DNA of 64,000 nucleotides, from NCBI GenBank assembly GCA_046091365.1, contig JBJTBM010000010.1, forward strand, positions 1 to 64,000, read 5' to 3'. A model generated the notes under the pieces. The model saw only the letters and a list, made by a program, of their open reading frames with translations, was not told the DNA's origin and ran no database searches. Of this stretch, positions 34,741 to 43,376 are shown in pieces. Numbering within the stretch: position 1 is the first letter of the stretch; the number at the start of each line of letters is the position of its first letter. Source of the DNA: Casp-actino8 sp046091365 (lineage in GTDB: Bacteria; Actinomycetota; Acidimicrobiia; Acidimicrobiales; Ilumatobacteraceae). Position numbers and translations under genes: made by a program.

Positions 34741-36618
34741 TCAGACCACGTCCTCGTCGGCCGATTGACGCACGGCCCGACCCCGTTCGACCAAGGTCGC
34801 GGCGACGTCGGGATCCGGCGCCGGAGCGTCGTCATCGCCGTCCTCGTCGCGCACGGCCCAGGCGGCGAGAACCTGTCGATAGCGATCGTTCGTCGCCAAC
34901 AGGTCGTCATGGGTGCCCACGGCGGCGGCGCGACCCTCGTCGAGCAACACCACCTTGTCGGCCAGAGCGATCGTTCCCGGTCGGTGCGCGATCACGATCG
35001 TCGTGCGGCCCCGCATGACGGTCGACATGGCCTCCCGGATCTCGTGCTCCTTGCTAGGGTCGACGGCTGACGTCGCATCGTCGAGGACCAACACCCGGGG
35101 ATCAGCCACGATCGCTCGTGCGATGGCGATGCGCTGGCGCTGACCACCCGACAGCGAATAGCCACGTTCACCGAGGATCGTGTCGTATCCCTCGGGAAGT
35201 TCGGTGATGAAGTCGTGCGCCCCGGCCAGTCGGGCCGCGGACTCGATCGACTCGCGCGGGGCATCGGGGCGGGCGAAAGCGATGTTCTCGCGTACCGGAT
35301 CGTGGAAGAGGAAGGTGTCCTCGAACACGATTCCGACCGCGGCCCGCAGGTCGGCCAGACGCAGGTCGCGTACGTCGACACCGTCGAGCTCGATCGAACC
35401 GGACGCGACGTCGTGGAACCGTGTCAGCAATCGCACGATCGTCGACTTGCCCGACCCGGTCGCGCCGACGAGGGCCACCGCCTCACCGGCACCGATCGTG
35501 AGGTCGAACCCGGCGATGACGGGTTCGGAGCCCTCGTACGCGAAAGACACGCCGCGGAAACGAACGGCACCGACGGCGGTGGCCGAGCGGGCCGGAAGTT
35601 CGACCGGTCGTGCGGCGTCGGTGATCGCCGACTCGGCGCTCAACACTTCGTTCACGCGCGTGAGAGCGACCGAGGCCCGCTGGGCGAGGGCCACCGTCAT
35701 CGCGATGTTGCGCAACGGCCAGATGAGCATGGTGATGTACGCGTTGAACTTCACGAGATCACCCACGGTCATCGCGCCGTCTATCACGCGGTGACCTCCG
35801 ATGCCGAGAACCGCCACCAGACCGAGCGCCGGCAGCAGGTCGAGCGCCGGCAGGAACCGACTGCGGATGCGAGCCGCATCGAGCGAGACCCGCTGGATGT
35901 CGTCGGCCTCGACGCGCACCTTGTCGAACTGCACGCCCTCGGCACCGAAACCCTTGATGACGCGAACACCGGACACGCTCTCTTCGACCACGGTCGCCAA
36001 TTGCGCCTGTTCCTGTTGCACCGCCAACACCGCCGGATGGATTCGTCGCGAGAACCGACTGGCGAGGACGTTGAGCAACGGCAATGGGGCCAAGGCGACC
36101 AGGGCGAGGAAAGGTTGCGACAGCAACAGCAACACCACGACGGCCACGATCATCGCCAGATTGGACAAGGTGATGGGGATCATCACGACGAATGCCTGCA
36201 ACTGCTGAAGGTCGGATGAGGCGCGGCTCATCAATTGACCGGTCTGGGTGCGGTCGTGATAGCCGACGTGCAGTCGCAGGAGGTGCTCGAAAATCTGTTC
36301 GCGCAAACGGGACTCGATCCAGCGGCTCTCGCGGAAGGCGACCCACCGACGAAAGGCGGTGAAGAGGCCGGCGATCACCCCGGCGGCCACCACGAGACCG
36401 GACCAGAACACCAGGGTGCCACGACCCTCGATGCCCCGGTCGATGCCGAGTTTGGTGATCTCGGGCACCGACACCTTGCCCGCCGACCACAGCAAACCCA
36501 CGACGACACCGACCACCAGTCCGCGTCGCTGTTCCAGCAGGACCCGGGTCAACAGCCTCCAGCCCTGCTGGGTCTCGAGTCGCTGACGGTCGTCCACCCG
36601 ACCGAAACTACTCACCAC
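34741..36618 (-). CDS. ABC exporter subunit with degenerate Walker B (first of a pair)
   Basis: The 625-residue half-transporter has six membrane segments up to about residue 325 and an ATPase domain with GATGSGKST, the standard LSGGQRQR signature and VLDDATSAVDPS, in which Asp replaces the catalytic Glu. The C-terminus is an extra acidic tail of about 30 residues. Together with the following gene it fits a heterodimeric exporter with one degenerate and one active ATP site. The start is taken as the GTG at 36618, which has GGGGAGG just upstream; a second GTG follows directly. Confidence 0.92.
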   Translation of the reverse strand: MVSSFGRVDDRQRLETQQGWRLLTRVLLEQRRGLVVGVVVGLLWSAGKVSVPEITKLGIDRGIEGRGTLVFWSGLVVAAGVIAGLFTAFRRWVAFRESRWIESRLREQIFEHLLRLHVGYHDRTQTGQLMSRASSDLQQLQAFVVMIPITLSNLAMIVAVVVLLLLSQPFLALVALAPLPLLNVLASRFSRRIHPAVLAVQQEQAQLATVVEESVSGVRVIKGFGAEGVQFDKVRVEADDIQRVSLDAARIRSRFLPALDLLPALGLVAVLGIGGHRVIDGAMTVGDLVKFNAYITMLIWPLRNIAMTVALAQRASVALTRVNEVLSAESAITDAARPVELPARSATAVGAVRFRGVSFAYEGSEPVIAGFDLTIGAGEAVALVGATGSGKSTIVRLLTRFHDVASGSIELDGVDVRDLRLADLRAAVGIVFEDTFLFHDPVRENIAFARPDAPRESIESAARLAGAHDFITELPEGYDTILGERGYSLSGGQRQRIAIARAIVADPRVLVLDDATSAVDPSKEHEIREAMSTVMRGRTTIVIAHRPGTIALADKVVLLDEGRAAAVGTHDDLLATNDRYRQVLAAWAVRDEDGDDDAPAPDPDVAATLVERGRAVRQSADEDVV

Positions 36619-36663
36619 CTCCCCGCCGCGACCGGCTCATGGAGCGGTGCCACACCCCTCACC

Positions 36664-36669
36664 GATGAT
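36664..36669 (+). promoter_or_regulatory. Weak candidate leaderless -10 element (GATGAT) for a 60-residue protein
   Basis: GATGAT ends 6 bases before the ATG at 36676. It keeps A2 and T6 but lacks the first T. Confidence 0.3.
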
Positions 36670-36675
36670 GGCGGC

Positions 36676-36858
36676 ATGGAAAGCACCAACGGCGCACCCG
36701 AACCGGAACGGCCGGTCGTCCAACTTCGTCTCGACGGCTTCGTCGACCCCTGCGACGGTGTCGACCCGCGATTCATCCTCTCCGACGAAACGTGCCGAAT
36801 CGGCCGCAAGTACCTCGCCGAGATGCGTCGCATCTTGCGCGAGGGACGCGTCGCCTGA
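36676..36858 (+). CDS. 60-residue protein of unknown function
   Basis: The protein has 60 residues, is acidic at the start and ends with a basic helix (SDETCRIGRKYLAEMRRILREGRVA). It has two Cys. It is not recognised. The reading frame uses the high third-position GC of its neighbours and the start has a weak leaderless hexamer 6 bases upstream. It sits alone between the divergent ABC pair and the convergent LLM oxidoreductase gene, with a 3-base gap to the latter. Confidence 0.5.
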   Translation: MESTNGAPEPERPVVQLRLDGFVDPCDGVDPRFILSDETCRIGRKYLAEMRRILREGRVA

Positions 36859-36861
36859 GGC

Positions 36862-37848
36862 TCAACCGGCCGAGGGCGACAGCGCCTTCACCGACTCCCA
36901 GTAGTTCAGTTCGGGGTCGAGACCGAGGATCGCGAGCGAACTCGTGGTCACCCCGTTGTCGAAGTACTCGGCGATACGGGCGCGACAGTGTTCGGCCGAG
37001 CCGTGGATCAAGATGTCGTCCACGACCTCGTCGGGGATGGCGGCCAATGCGGCTTTGCGATCACCCGCTTTCCAGAGGTCCCACATCTCCTGCAGTAACT
37101 CGCCGCGGCCGAGCCAACGGTGGAAGTCGGCGTACACCGGCACGTTGAGATATGCGGCGATCGCGAACCGCCCGGCGGCCCGCACCACCTCGGTGTTCTC
37201 CGACGGGCACACGAAGATACGGGCCACGATCTCGCGGTCCTCTCCCCCGGCGGCGTCGCGCACGACACCCACCACCTTGGTGACGTCCGATGGAGAAAGC
37301 CAGTTGATGATCGCCCCGTCACTCTCGCGGCCCGCGAGTCGCAACATCCCCTCGCGCAACGCCGCCACCAGGATCTTGGGCTTCTGCTCGGGCCGCACGC
37401 CGAGTTTGAACCCGTTCACCTCGAAGGTGTCGTACTTCTTGACGATCTTCTCGCCCGACAACGCGTCGTTCAGGAAGCGCACCACGTCACGCACCTTCTT
37501 GTAGGGCTCGACGAACGGGATGCCGTTCCAACGCTCGACGATCACGTTGCTGCTCGACCCGATCCCGATCGCGAACCGACCCGGGGCGGCGTCGGCCAGG
37601 CTCGCCACGCTCTGAGCGAAGCAGGCCGGGGAGCGCGTGTACGCCGGGATGATGGCCGTCCCGAGTCGCAATCGCGGTTCCCATGCCGCCGCCATCGCCA
37701 GCGGCGTGAACCCGTCGGCGCCGTCGGACTCGGCCGACCAGATGTCGGTGTAGCCCATGTCGGCCAACTCGGTCAGCCGTTCGCGGTGCGTGTGCAAGTG
37801 GCCGGGCAACGGAACGGTCATGCCGGGGCGACGAGGGAGCGAGGTCAT
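36862..37848 (-). CDS. LLM-class F420-dependent oxidoreductase
   Basis: The 328-residue protein has the luciferase-like TIM-barrel pattern: ELADMGYTDIWSAESDGADGFTPLAMAAAWEPRLRLGTAIIPAYTRSP and ASLADAAPGRFAIGIGSSSNVIVERWNG. This is the actinobacterial LLM type that mostly uses coenzyme F420. It would reduce or oxidise an unknown substrate with F420H2. The start has AAGAAT ending 6 bases upstream of the ATG at 37848. It lies 46 bases downstream of the thioesterase gene on the same strand. Confidence 0.9.
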   Translation of the reverse strand: MTSLPRRPGMTVPLPGHLHTHRERLTELADMGYTDIWSAESDGADGFTPLAMAAAWEPRLRLGTAIIPAYTRSPACFAQSVASLADAAPGRFAIGIGSSSNVIVERWNGIPFVEPYKKVRDVVRFLNDALSGEKIVKKYDTFEVNGFKLGVRPEQKPKILVAALREGMLRLAGRESDGAIINWLSPSDVTKVVGVVRDAAGGEDREIVARIFVCPSENTEVVRAAGRFAIAAYLNVPVYADFHRWLGRGELLQEMWDLWKAGDRKAALAAIPDEVVDDILIHGSAEHCRARIAEYFDNGVTTSSLAILGLDPELNYWESVKALSPSAG

Positions 37849-37854
37849 GCTCGC

Positions 37855-37860
37855 ATTCTT
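37855..37860 (-). promoter_or_regulatory. Candidate leaderless -10 element (AAGAAT, within TAAGAAT) for the LLM gene
   Basis: The hexamer on the minus strand ends 6 bases before the ATG at 37848, in the 46-base gap after the thioesterase gene. Confidence 0.45.
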
Positions 37861-37894
37861 ACTGTTCGGGCATCCCGCCCGGGTACGCGCCGGA

Positions 37895-38746
37895 TCACCT
37901 GGATTCGGAGCGATGTTTACCGGCCGGGCCCGGACCGGGCATGTCGCGCCAGAAGCGCACGATGCAACTCTGGCTCGCAGTGGCCATCAAGGTTCCGTCT
38001 TCAGCGAACATGTGCACCAACCCGTGTCCGAAGCCGCGCTGCACCATGTGCACCCGAATGTCGAGCAACACCCACTCGGTGGATACCAACCGGCCGATGC
38101 GCAAGGTGTTGTCGAGGCTGTTCCCGCCGCCGCGGATACCGAGGGCCTGACCCACTCCCATGGGGACGAAGTCACCCAGGATCGCCAGCGTGGTGGCGTC
38201 GACTCCCTCGATCACCTCGGGGATACGGGTCCAAAGCAACACCTGCCCGTCGCTGGGGGTGCCGTCCAGTTCGGAGAGTTCCTCGCGACCCTTGATGATG
38301 CGCTGGTCCATGCGGCCGCTGATGGTTCCCGACCAGTCGAGGACGTGTGGGCGCTCCTTACACGACTGCGGCGGCGGAACGTCGGCGGGCATGGTCTCCC
38401 ACTGTCCCGTCTCGTCGAGATCGCGATCGCCGAGCGCGGCGTTGACCGTGAGAATCTCACGGTCACCTACGTGGCACACGGCGCGCGCCTGACTGATCTG
38501 GTGACCACTCACGGCGAGAGTGACGTCGATGTCCATCACCTCACCCGGCTTGGCGTAGGACAAATACTGACCCGTCGCCCACACCGCACGACGACCCGAG
38601 GTCCGTTCCATCGCGGCAATGGCCGCACCGAGACCGCAACCGCCGAACAGGAATCCGCCCCCCGTCGAGATGCCGGGGACCACCGGCAACACCCAGCGAT
38701 ACGGATTGTGCGTCGGCTCGAGGCCGAGGAACTGCAAGCTGTCCAT
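37895..38746 (-). CDS. TesB-like acyl-CoA thioesterase
   Basis: The 283-residue double hotdog protein has GGGFLFGGCGLGAAIAAMERTSGRRAVWATGQYLSYAKPGEVMDIDV in the first fold. The second, with SLDNTLRIGRLVSTEWVLLDIRVHMVQRGFGHGLVHMFAEDGTLMATASQSCIVR, resembles TesB including the Asp in LDNT and the Gln in ASQ. It would hydrolyse medium- or long-chain acyl-CoA. The gene is divergent from the amidase gene at 38783 and its start lies only 36 bases from it. Confidence 0.85.
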   Translation of the reverse strand: MDSLQFLGLEPTHNPYRWVLPVVPGISTGGGFLFGGCGLGAAIAAMERTSGRRAVWATGQYLSYAKPGEVMDIDVTLAVSGHQISQARAVCHVGDREILTVNAALGDRDLDETGQWETMPADVPPPQSCKERPHVLDWSGTISGRMDQRIIKGREELSELDGTPSDGQVLLWTRIPEVIEGVDATTLAILGDFVPMGVGQALGIRGGGNSLDNTLRIGRLVSTEWVLLDIRVHMVQRGFGHGLVHMFAEDGTLMATASQSCIVRFWRDMPGPGPAGKHRSESR

Positions 38747-38754
38747 TCCATTCG

Positions 38755-38760
38755 ACTCTA
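38755..38760 (-). promoter_or_regulatory. Candidate leaderless -10 element (TAGAGT) for the thioesterase gene
   Basis: TAGAGT on the minus strand ends 8 bases before the ATG at 38746. It lies 9 bases from the -10 of the divergent amidase gene. Confidence 0.5.
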
Positions 38761-38769
38761 GATGCGGAC

Positions 38770-38775
38770 TAGCGT
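38770..38775 (+). promoter_or_regulatory. Candidate leaderless -10 element (TAGCGT) for the amidase gene
   Basis: TAGCGT ends 7 bases before the ATG at 38783 and favours it over the in-frame ATG at 38762. Confidence 0.5.
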
Positions 38776-38782
38776 CGCCGAC

Positions 38783-40198
38783 ATGGCTGTGACTTCTGGC
38801 GAGACATCCGCGAACCGCACGTGGCCGGGCGATGCCTGCTCACTCGTCGAGGCGTTCCGCCGAGGCGAGCGCTCACCGCTCGAAGAACTCGAGGCCACAT
38901 TCGTGGCCATCGAGCCCAGCGACCTGAACGCGTTCGGCCACCTCGATCCCGAACGCGCCGTCGCCGTCGCGCGCGACGCCGACGTGAACGCACCGTTCGG
39001 CGGGGTGCCGATCGGAGTCAAGGAACTCGATCAAGTTCGAGGCTGGCCCGACACCGAGGCCTGTGTCGCGTTGTCCGACATCGTCGCGTCAGACACCTCC
39101 GTCATGGTGCAACGACTCGAACGTGCCGGAGCGGTGCTGGTCGGTCAGACCACGGCATCGGAGTTCGGAGGCGTCAACCTCACTCGCACCGTGATGCACG
39201 GCGCTACCCACAACCCGTGGCGGCACGGACGCACACCGGGTGGCTCGTCGGGTGGCAGCGCGGCGGCCGTCGCCGGTGGCATCGTCACCCTGGCCACCGC
39301 CGGCGACGGCGGAGGGTCGATCCGAATCCCAGCCGGGTTCACCGGTCTGCTCGGATTGAAGGCCACCTACGGTCGAATCCCGCGCGCACCGCGCACGCAA
39401 CTGGGCAACCTCACGACCGTGGTCGGTTGCGTGTCGCGCAGCGTGCGCGACACCGCGCGTTGGTTCGACGTCTGCGCCGGCTTCGACGCCCGCGACCCCC
39501 TGAGTCTTCCCGCCGGACCGTCGTGGGAGACCGCACTCGGTGCGCACGACATCCGCGGTCTGCGCGTGGCGGTGGTGCCCGATTGGGGCGGCGCGGTGGT
39601 CTCGCCCGCGATGTGGAACGTGCTGTCGGCCCGCGCCGACGCGCTCATCGTCGAACTCGGTTGGCGCCGCGTCGACATCGACGCCACGTTGCCGAGCATG
39701 GGGGCCGCGTGGAGCATCAGCGGAATGCTGTCGATCCACGCGCAGTTGGGCGAGCGCTGGCCGGCGTGCGCCGACGTGCTGACCCCCGAGATCGCCTTCG
39801 GTCTGGCCACCGCGATCGAGCGGTACGGACCCGAGGCGCGGGCGCGCATCGAGGAGCGGCGCGTCAATCTCAACGAGCGCATGGCCGAGATCTTCGATCC
39901 GGCCACCGGCGTGGATCTCGTGATCACCGCGTCCAACCCCGACGTCGCCTTCGACGCCGAAGGGCCCTTGCCCTCGGAGTTCGGCGGGGTTTACGGTGGC
40001 GCCGGCAACAACGGTCGACTCACCTTCCCCTCCAATCTTCACGGCAATCCCGCCGTCTCGATCCCCTCGGGCGATGTCGATGGTCTGCCCGTCGGCCTGC
40101 AGATCGTGTCGCGCCACTTTACCGAGCAGCTCCTGCTCGACATCGCGTTGCACGTCGAACGCAACCACCCGTGGCCGCTCGTCGCGCCGACGGCGTGA
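38783..40198 (+). CDS. Amidase signature family protein
   Basis: The 471-residue protein has the amidase signature triad: Lys80 in GVKELD, cis-Ser156 in GGSSGGSAAAVAGG and nucleophilic Ser179 in DGGGSIRIPA. It would hydrolyse an amide in the cytoplasm; the family includes GatA, but this chain lacks a GatA-type context. The C-terminus GNPAVSIPSGDVDGLPVGLQIV is typical. Its stop overlaps the GTG of the MFS gene (GTGA), so the two are coupled, suggesting a transporter and an enzyme for the same substrate. An earlier ATG at 38762 is possible. Confidence 0.92.
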   Translation: MAVTSGETSANRTWPGDACSLVEAFRRGERSPLEELEATFVAIEPSDLNAFGHLDPERAVAVARDADVNAPFGGVPIGVKELDQVRGWPDTEACVALSDIVASDTSVMVQRLERAGAVLVGQTTASEFGGVNLTRTVMHGATHNPWRHGRTPGGSSGGSAAAVAGGIVTLATAGDGGGSIRIPAGFTGLLGLKATYGRIPRAPRTQLGNLTTVVGCVSRSVRDTARWFDVCAGFDARDPLSLPAGPSWETALGAHDIRGLRVAVVPDWGGAVVSPAMWNVLSARADALIVELGWRRVDIDATLPSMGAAWSISGMLSIHAQLGERWPACADVLTPEIAFGLATAIERYGPEARARIEERRVNLNERMAEIFDPATGVDLVITASNPDVAFDAEGPLPSEFGGVYGGAGNNGRLTFPSNLHGNPAVSIPSGDVDGLPVGLQIVSRHFTEQLLLDIALHVERNHPWPLVAPTA

Positions 40199-41592
40199 CC
40201 GCGGAGACTGAACTTCGGCACCGCGGAGTGCTCGCCGTCGGGTTGGTGCTCGCCACCACGCTCATCGCGTTCGAGGTGACCGCCGTGATCACGGCACTGC
40301 CCACCATCTCCGACGAACTCGGCGGCGATTCGCTGTACGGCGCGACGCTCGCCGCGTACACGTTGGCCAACATCGTGAGCCTCGTAGCCGTCGGGGGTCT
40401 GATCGACAGTCGCGGACCACGCGTTCCCTACGCGATCTCGCTCGCGTTGTTCTCGGTCGGCCTCGTCGTCGCCGCCGTCGCCCCGTCGATGTGGGTCGTC
40501 CTCGTCGGTCGCCTGATTCAAGGCGTCGGGTCGGGCGGACTCATCCCGGTCGCCTACGCGGTGATCAACCGCCTCTGGGCGACCCACGAACAGGCGCGCA
40601 TCTTCGCATGGGTCTCGGCGGGCTGGGTGCTCCCGAGCCTGATCGCCCCGGGACTCTCCGGATTCATCACCAACACCGTCGGCTGGCGGTGGGTGTTCCT
40701 GTCGGTGCTGCCGCTCGTCGCCGCAACCGCGACGCTCGCCCTGCCCGCCATGCGCCATCCCACGCTGGTCGGCACCGGATCGCACACCGACGTCGACACC
40801 CGACGTCGATTCCTCGATGCCGTCGCCGTCGCCGCGGGCATCGGTGCGTTGGCGCTCGGACTTCAGTCGTCACGGGTCGTCGTGGCCGCCCCGATCGCGA
40901 TCGCCGGAGCGATCGTCGGGTTCCGTTCGTGGCGGCGACTCACACCGCCCGGGGTTCTACGGGCCCAGCGCGGACTTCCCGCCATCGTCGCCTGTCGCAT
41001 ACTCGCCACCGCGGCGTTCCTCGGTGTCGACTCCTTCGTGCCGCTGGCCGCTGACCGCATTCACGGGGCGTCGGCGACGGTGCAGGGCTTCGTCATCATC
41101 GGAGCCGCGGTGACGTGGAGCATCGGTTCGGCGATTGTGTCGAAGATGTCGGGGCTGCGACCGCATCGCAGCGCGTTGGTCGGCTTCCTCTTCATCGCGA
41201 CGGGCATCGCGACGACGTCGCTCGTGGTCGACGAGTCGTGGCCACTAGCGGCGACCTTCCTGACGTGGTGCCTCGCGGGATTCGGCATGGGGTTGCTCTT
41301 CGTGCCCACCTCGGTGGCCGCGATGACCCACGCTGAAGCGGGCAACGACGGTCGGGTCGCGAGCCAGGTGAACCTCGCCGACAGCATCGGGTTCAGCCTC
41401 ATGGGCGGACTGGGGGGTGCCGCGGTGGCCGTGGCCGACCGCGGCACCTGGGAACTGCGTTCGTCACTGATCGTGACCTTCGCCGTGGCCCTCGCACTGG
41501 CGCTGTCGGGGGCCCTACTGGCCCACCGAATCCGAGGTCGCGGGAGCACGGTGGCGGGCGACCCCACGCCGCGTGGGAACATTCCCGCATGA
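40195..41592 (+). CDS. MFS transporter
   Basis: The 465-residue protein has the major facilitator features: an N-terminal segment ending in TALPTISDELGG, the loop 2-3 motif GGLIDSRGPRVPYAIS, and VVLVGRLIQGVGSGGLIPVAYAVINRL, typical of multidrug efflux members with 12-14 membrane segments. It exports or imports a small molecule by proton exchange. The GTG at 40195 overlaps the amidase stop and its own stop overlaps the ATG of the CoA-transferase gene (ATGA). The three genes form a coupled set. Confidence 0.9.
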   Translation: MTAETELRHRGVLAVGLVLATTLIAFEVTAVITALPTISDELGGDSLYGATLAAYTLANIVSLVAVGGLIDSRGPRVPYAISLALFSVGLVVAAVAPSMWVVLVGRLIQGVGSGGLIPVAYAVINRLWATHEQARIFAWVSAGWVLPSLIAPGLSGFITNTVGWRWVFLSVLPLVAATATLALPAMRHPTLVGTGSHTDVDTRRRFLDAVAVAAGIGALALGLQSSRVVVAAPIAIAGAIVGFRSWRRLTPPGVLRAQRGLPAIVACRILATAAFLGVDSFVPLAADRIHGASATVQGFVIIGAAVTWSIGSAIVSKMSGLRPHRSALVGFLFIATGIATTSLVVDESWPLAATFLTWCLAGFGMGLLFVPTSVAAMTHAEAGNDGRVASQVNLADSIGFSLMGGLGGAAVAVADRGTWELRSSLIVTFAVALALALSGALLAHRIRGRGSTVAGDPTPRGNIPA

Positions 41593-42776
41593 CCACGACC
41601 ACCGGCCCCCTCGCGGGCGTGCGCGTTCTCGACCTCTCCGTCATGATCTCCGGACCGCTCGCTGGGATGATGCTCGCCGACCAAGGCGCCGACGTGATCA
41701 AGGTCGAGTCCCCAGGGGTCGGTGACTTCATGCGCTACCTCGGTTCGTCCAAGGGAGGAATGACCGGGATCTTCCTCAACAACAACCGGGGCAAGCGTTC
41801 GATCGTCATCGACCTCAAGAAGCCCGAGGGCATCGATCTGCTGAAAAAGTTGGCCGCCTCGGCCGACGTGGTCATCCAGAACTTCCGTCCCGGGGCCGTC
41901 GATCGCCTCGGTATCGGCTACGAGGATCTGCGAACCGTCAATCCCCGCCTCGTCTACTGCAGCATCTCAGGGTACGGACCCGACGGACCGGCCAGCGGTC
42001 ACCGCGTGTACGACAACGTCATCCAGGCGGCGTCCGGACTCGCCGGCGTGCAGACGGACCCGCGCACCGGTGAACCGTCGCTCTTCCGTACGTTGATCTG
42101 CGACAAGGTCACCTCGATGACGGCGGCCCAGGCCATCACGGCCGCCCTCTACGCCCGCTCGGCGGGCAACGCCGAGGGTCAACACATCGTGCTCGCGATG
42201 CTGGACGCCGCGATCGCGTTCATGTGGCCGGATTCGGGCATGGACGCCGTGCTACTCGACGACGACGCCAGTCGCACCCCCACGATCGGTGAGAACTACG
42301 CGATCACGCGACTGAAAGACGGCTTCGCCGCGGTGTCGGTCGTCAGCGACGACGAGTTCCGCGGCTTGTGCACGACGTACGGGCGACCCGAGTTGGCCGA
42401 CGATCCCCGGTTCGCGACGATGATGGCCCGGGGCCAGAACGCTTCGCAACTGGTTCCGCTGATGTCGGAACTGAACCTGCAGATGGAGGCGGACGATTTC
42501 GTGCGACGGGCGCAGTCCAACGACGTTCCGGCGGCACCGGTCGTGCGCATCGCCCAACTACCCGAGCAACCCCAGGTGATCAACAACGCGGTGTTCGTCG
42601 AGCGCGAGCACCCGAGCGCAGGCCGGGTGCGCGAGCCCCGACCGGCGGCGCGCTTCTCGGACACCCCGGCCCGGGTCGGCTCGTTCGCCCCGACGGCCGG
42701 TCAGCACAGCGACGAAGTGGTGTCCGAGATCGGACTCGACCCCGTGGCCCTGCGAGCCAGCGGCGTGATCCACTGA
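41589..42776 (+). CDS. CaiB/BaiF family CoA-transferase (type III)
   Basis: The 395-residue protein has the type III start GVRVLDLSVMISGPLAGMMLADQGADVIKVESPG, the NNNRGKRSIVIDLKKPEG block, NFRPGAVDRLGIGYEDL and RLVYCSISGYGPDGP. The catalytic Asp is that in FRTLICDKVTSM. It moves CoA between carboxylic acids. The ATG overlaps the MFS stop as ATGA. With the amidase and MFS genes it may form a catabolic module in which an amide is taken up, hydrolysed and activated as a CoA ester; that is inference from coupling alone. Confidence 0.93.
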   Translation: MTTTTGPLAGVRVLDLSVMISGPLAGMMLADQGADVIKVESPGVGDFMRYLGSSKGGMTGIFLNNNRGKRSIVIDLKKPEGIDLLKKLAASADVVIQNFRPGAVDRLGIGYEDLRTVNPRLVYCSISGYGPDGPASGHRVYDNVIQAASGLAGVQTDPRTGEPSLFRTLICDKVTSMTAAQAITAALYARSAGNAEGQHIVLAMLDAAIAFMWPDSGMDAVLLDDDASRTPTIGENYAITRLKDGFAAVSVVSDDEFRGLCTTYGRPELADDPRFATMMARGQNASQLVPLMSELNLQMEADDFVRRAQSNDVPAAPVVRIAQLPEQPQVINNAVFVEREHPSAGRVREPRPAARFSDTPARVGSFAPTAGQHSDEVVSEIGLDPVALRASGVIH

Positions 42777-42806
42777 CCGCCCGGTACTTCTTGACACAAA
42801 CCTGAA

Positions 42807-42819
42807 GGTCCCTGGGACC
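42807..42819. promoter_or_regulatory. Palindrome upstream of the pilin-like cluster
   Basis: GGTCCC and GGGACC form an inverted repeat with one central base, 45 bases before the start of the first pilin-like gene and 11 bases after a TTGACA (42791-42796). No -10 at the normal distance from the TTGACA was found. It may be an operator or a chance palindrome. Confidence 0.3.
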
Positions 42820-42863
42820 CGTGCGGCCGATACCTCCGCCATCGCGAGACGGGGTCGGTCAAG

Positions 42864-43376
42864 GTGGAAACGAGGCGCACGAGGGCACGGGGCGACGCGG
42901 GCGCCAGCCTGATCGAGACCGTGATCGCCGTGTCGCTGATGGGCCTCGTGGTGGCCGGCGTACTCGGGGCGATGTGGTCCTCGGTGCGCCTGTCGCGCTT
43001 CTCCGACGACCAAGCAAAAGTCGAGGCCGTTCTCGGCAGTGCGGCCGACCGGCTGACCAATTACGCCTACATCCCCTGCCCCACCTTGGCCGGCAACGGG
43101 GGTTACCTCCCCATCGTGCAGGCCGCCGCCGGCACCGTCGATTGGCCCACGTCGACGGTCACGGTCGTGGCATTGCGGTTCTGGTCCCCCACCACGACAT
43201 CGACGGGGACCTGGAGCTCGACCAACGGCCTTTCAGGTGCGCAGTGCAACGAGGCCGCCTCGCTCACCACCGCCCGCACGTTGCAGTTGGTCACCATCTC
43301 GGTGACCTCGCCTTCGGGATACAGCAAGACCCTCGAGGTGGTGAAAAACAATGTGTTCCCCAAGATCGTCTCGTGA
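42864..43376 (+). CDS. Type IV prepilin-like protein
   Basis: The 170-residue protein has a short basic leader and a prepilin cleavage site: Gly before the cut, Ala at +1 and Glu at +5 (AG / ASLIETVIA), followed by a hydrophobic helix to about residue 35. That is the class III signal cleaved by PilD-type peptidases. The rest is a small globular domain with Cys residues (IPCPTLAG and SGAQCNEA) that could form a disulfide. It is the first of three overlapping genes and its end overlaps the next gene by 26 bases. It would be a minor pilin of a type IV-like fibre. Confidence 0.85.
   Translation: METRRTRARGDAGASLIETVIAVSLMGLVVAGVLGAMWSSVRLSRFSDDQAKVEAVLGSAADRLTNYAYIPCPTLAGNGGYLPIVQAAAGTVDWPTSTVTVVALRFWSPTTTSTGTWSSTNGLSGAQCNEAASLTTARTLQLVTISVTSPSGYSKTLEVVKNNVFPKIVS

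Noticed and set aside
38821..40194. Open frame running on the same strand through the amidase gene up to the MFS transporter
   Set aside because: The translation is Arg-rich and without motifs. The real MFS protein begins at the GTG overlapping the amidase stop, and the amidase frame carries the catalytic triad.
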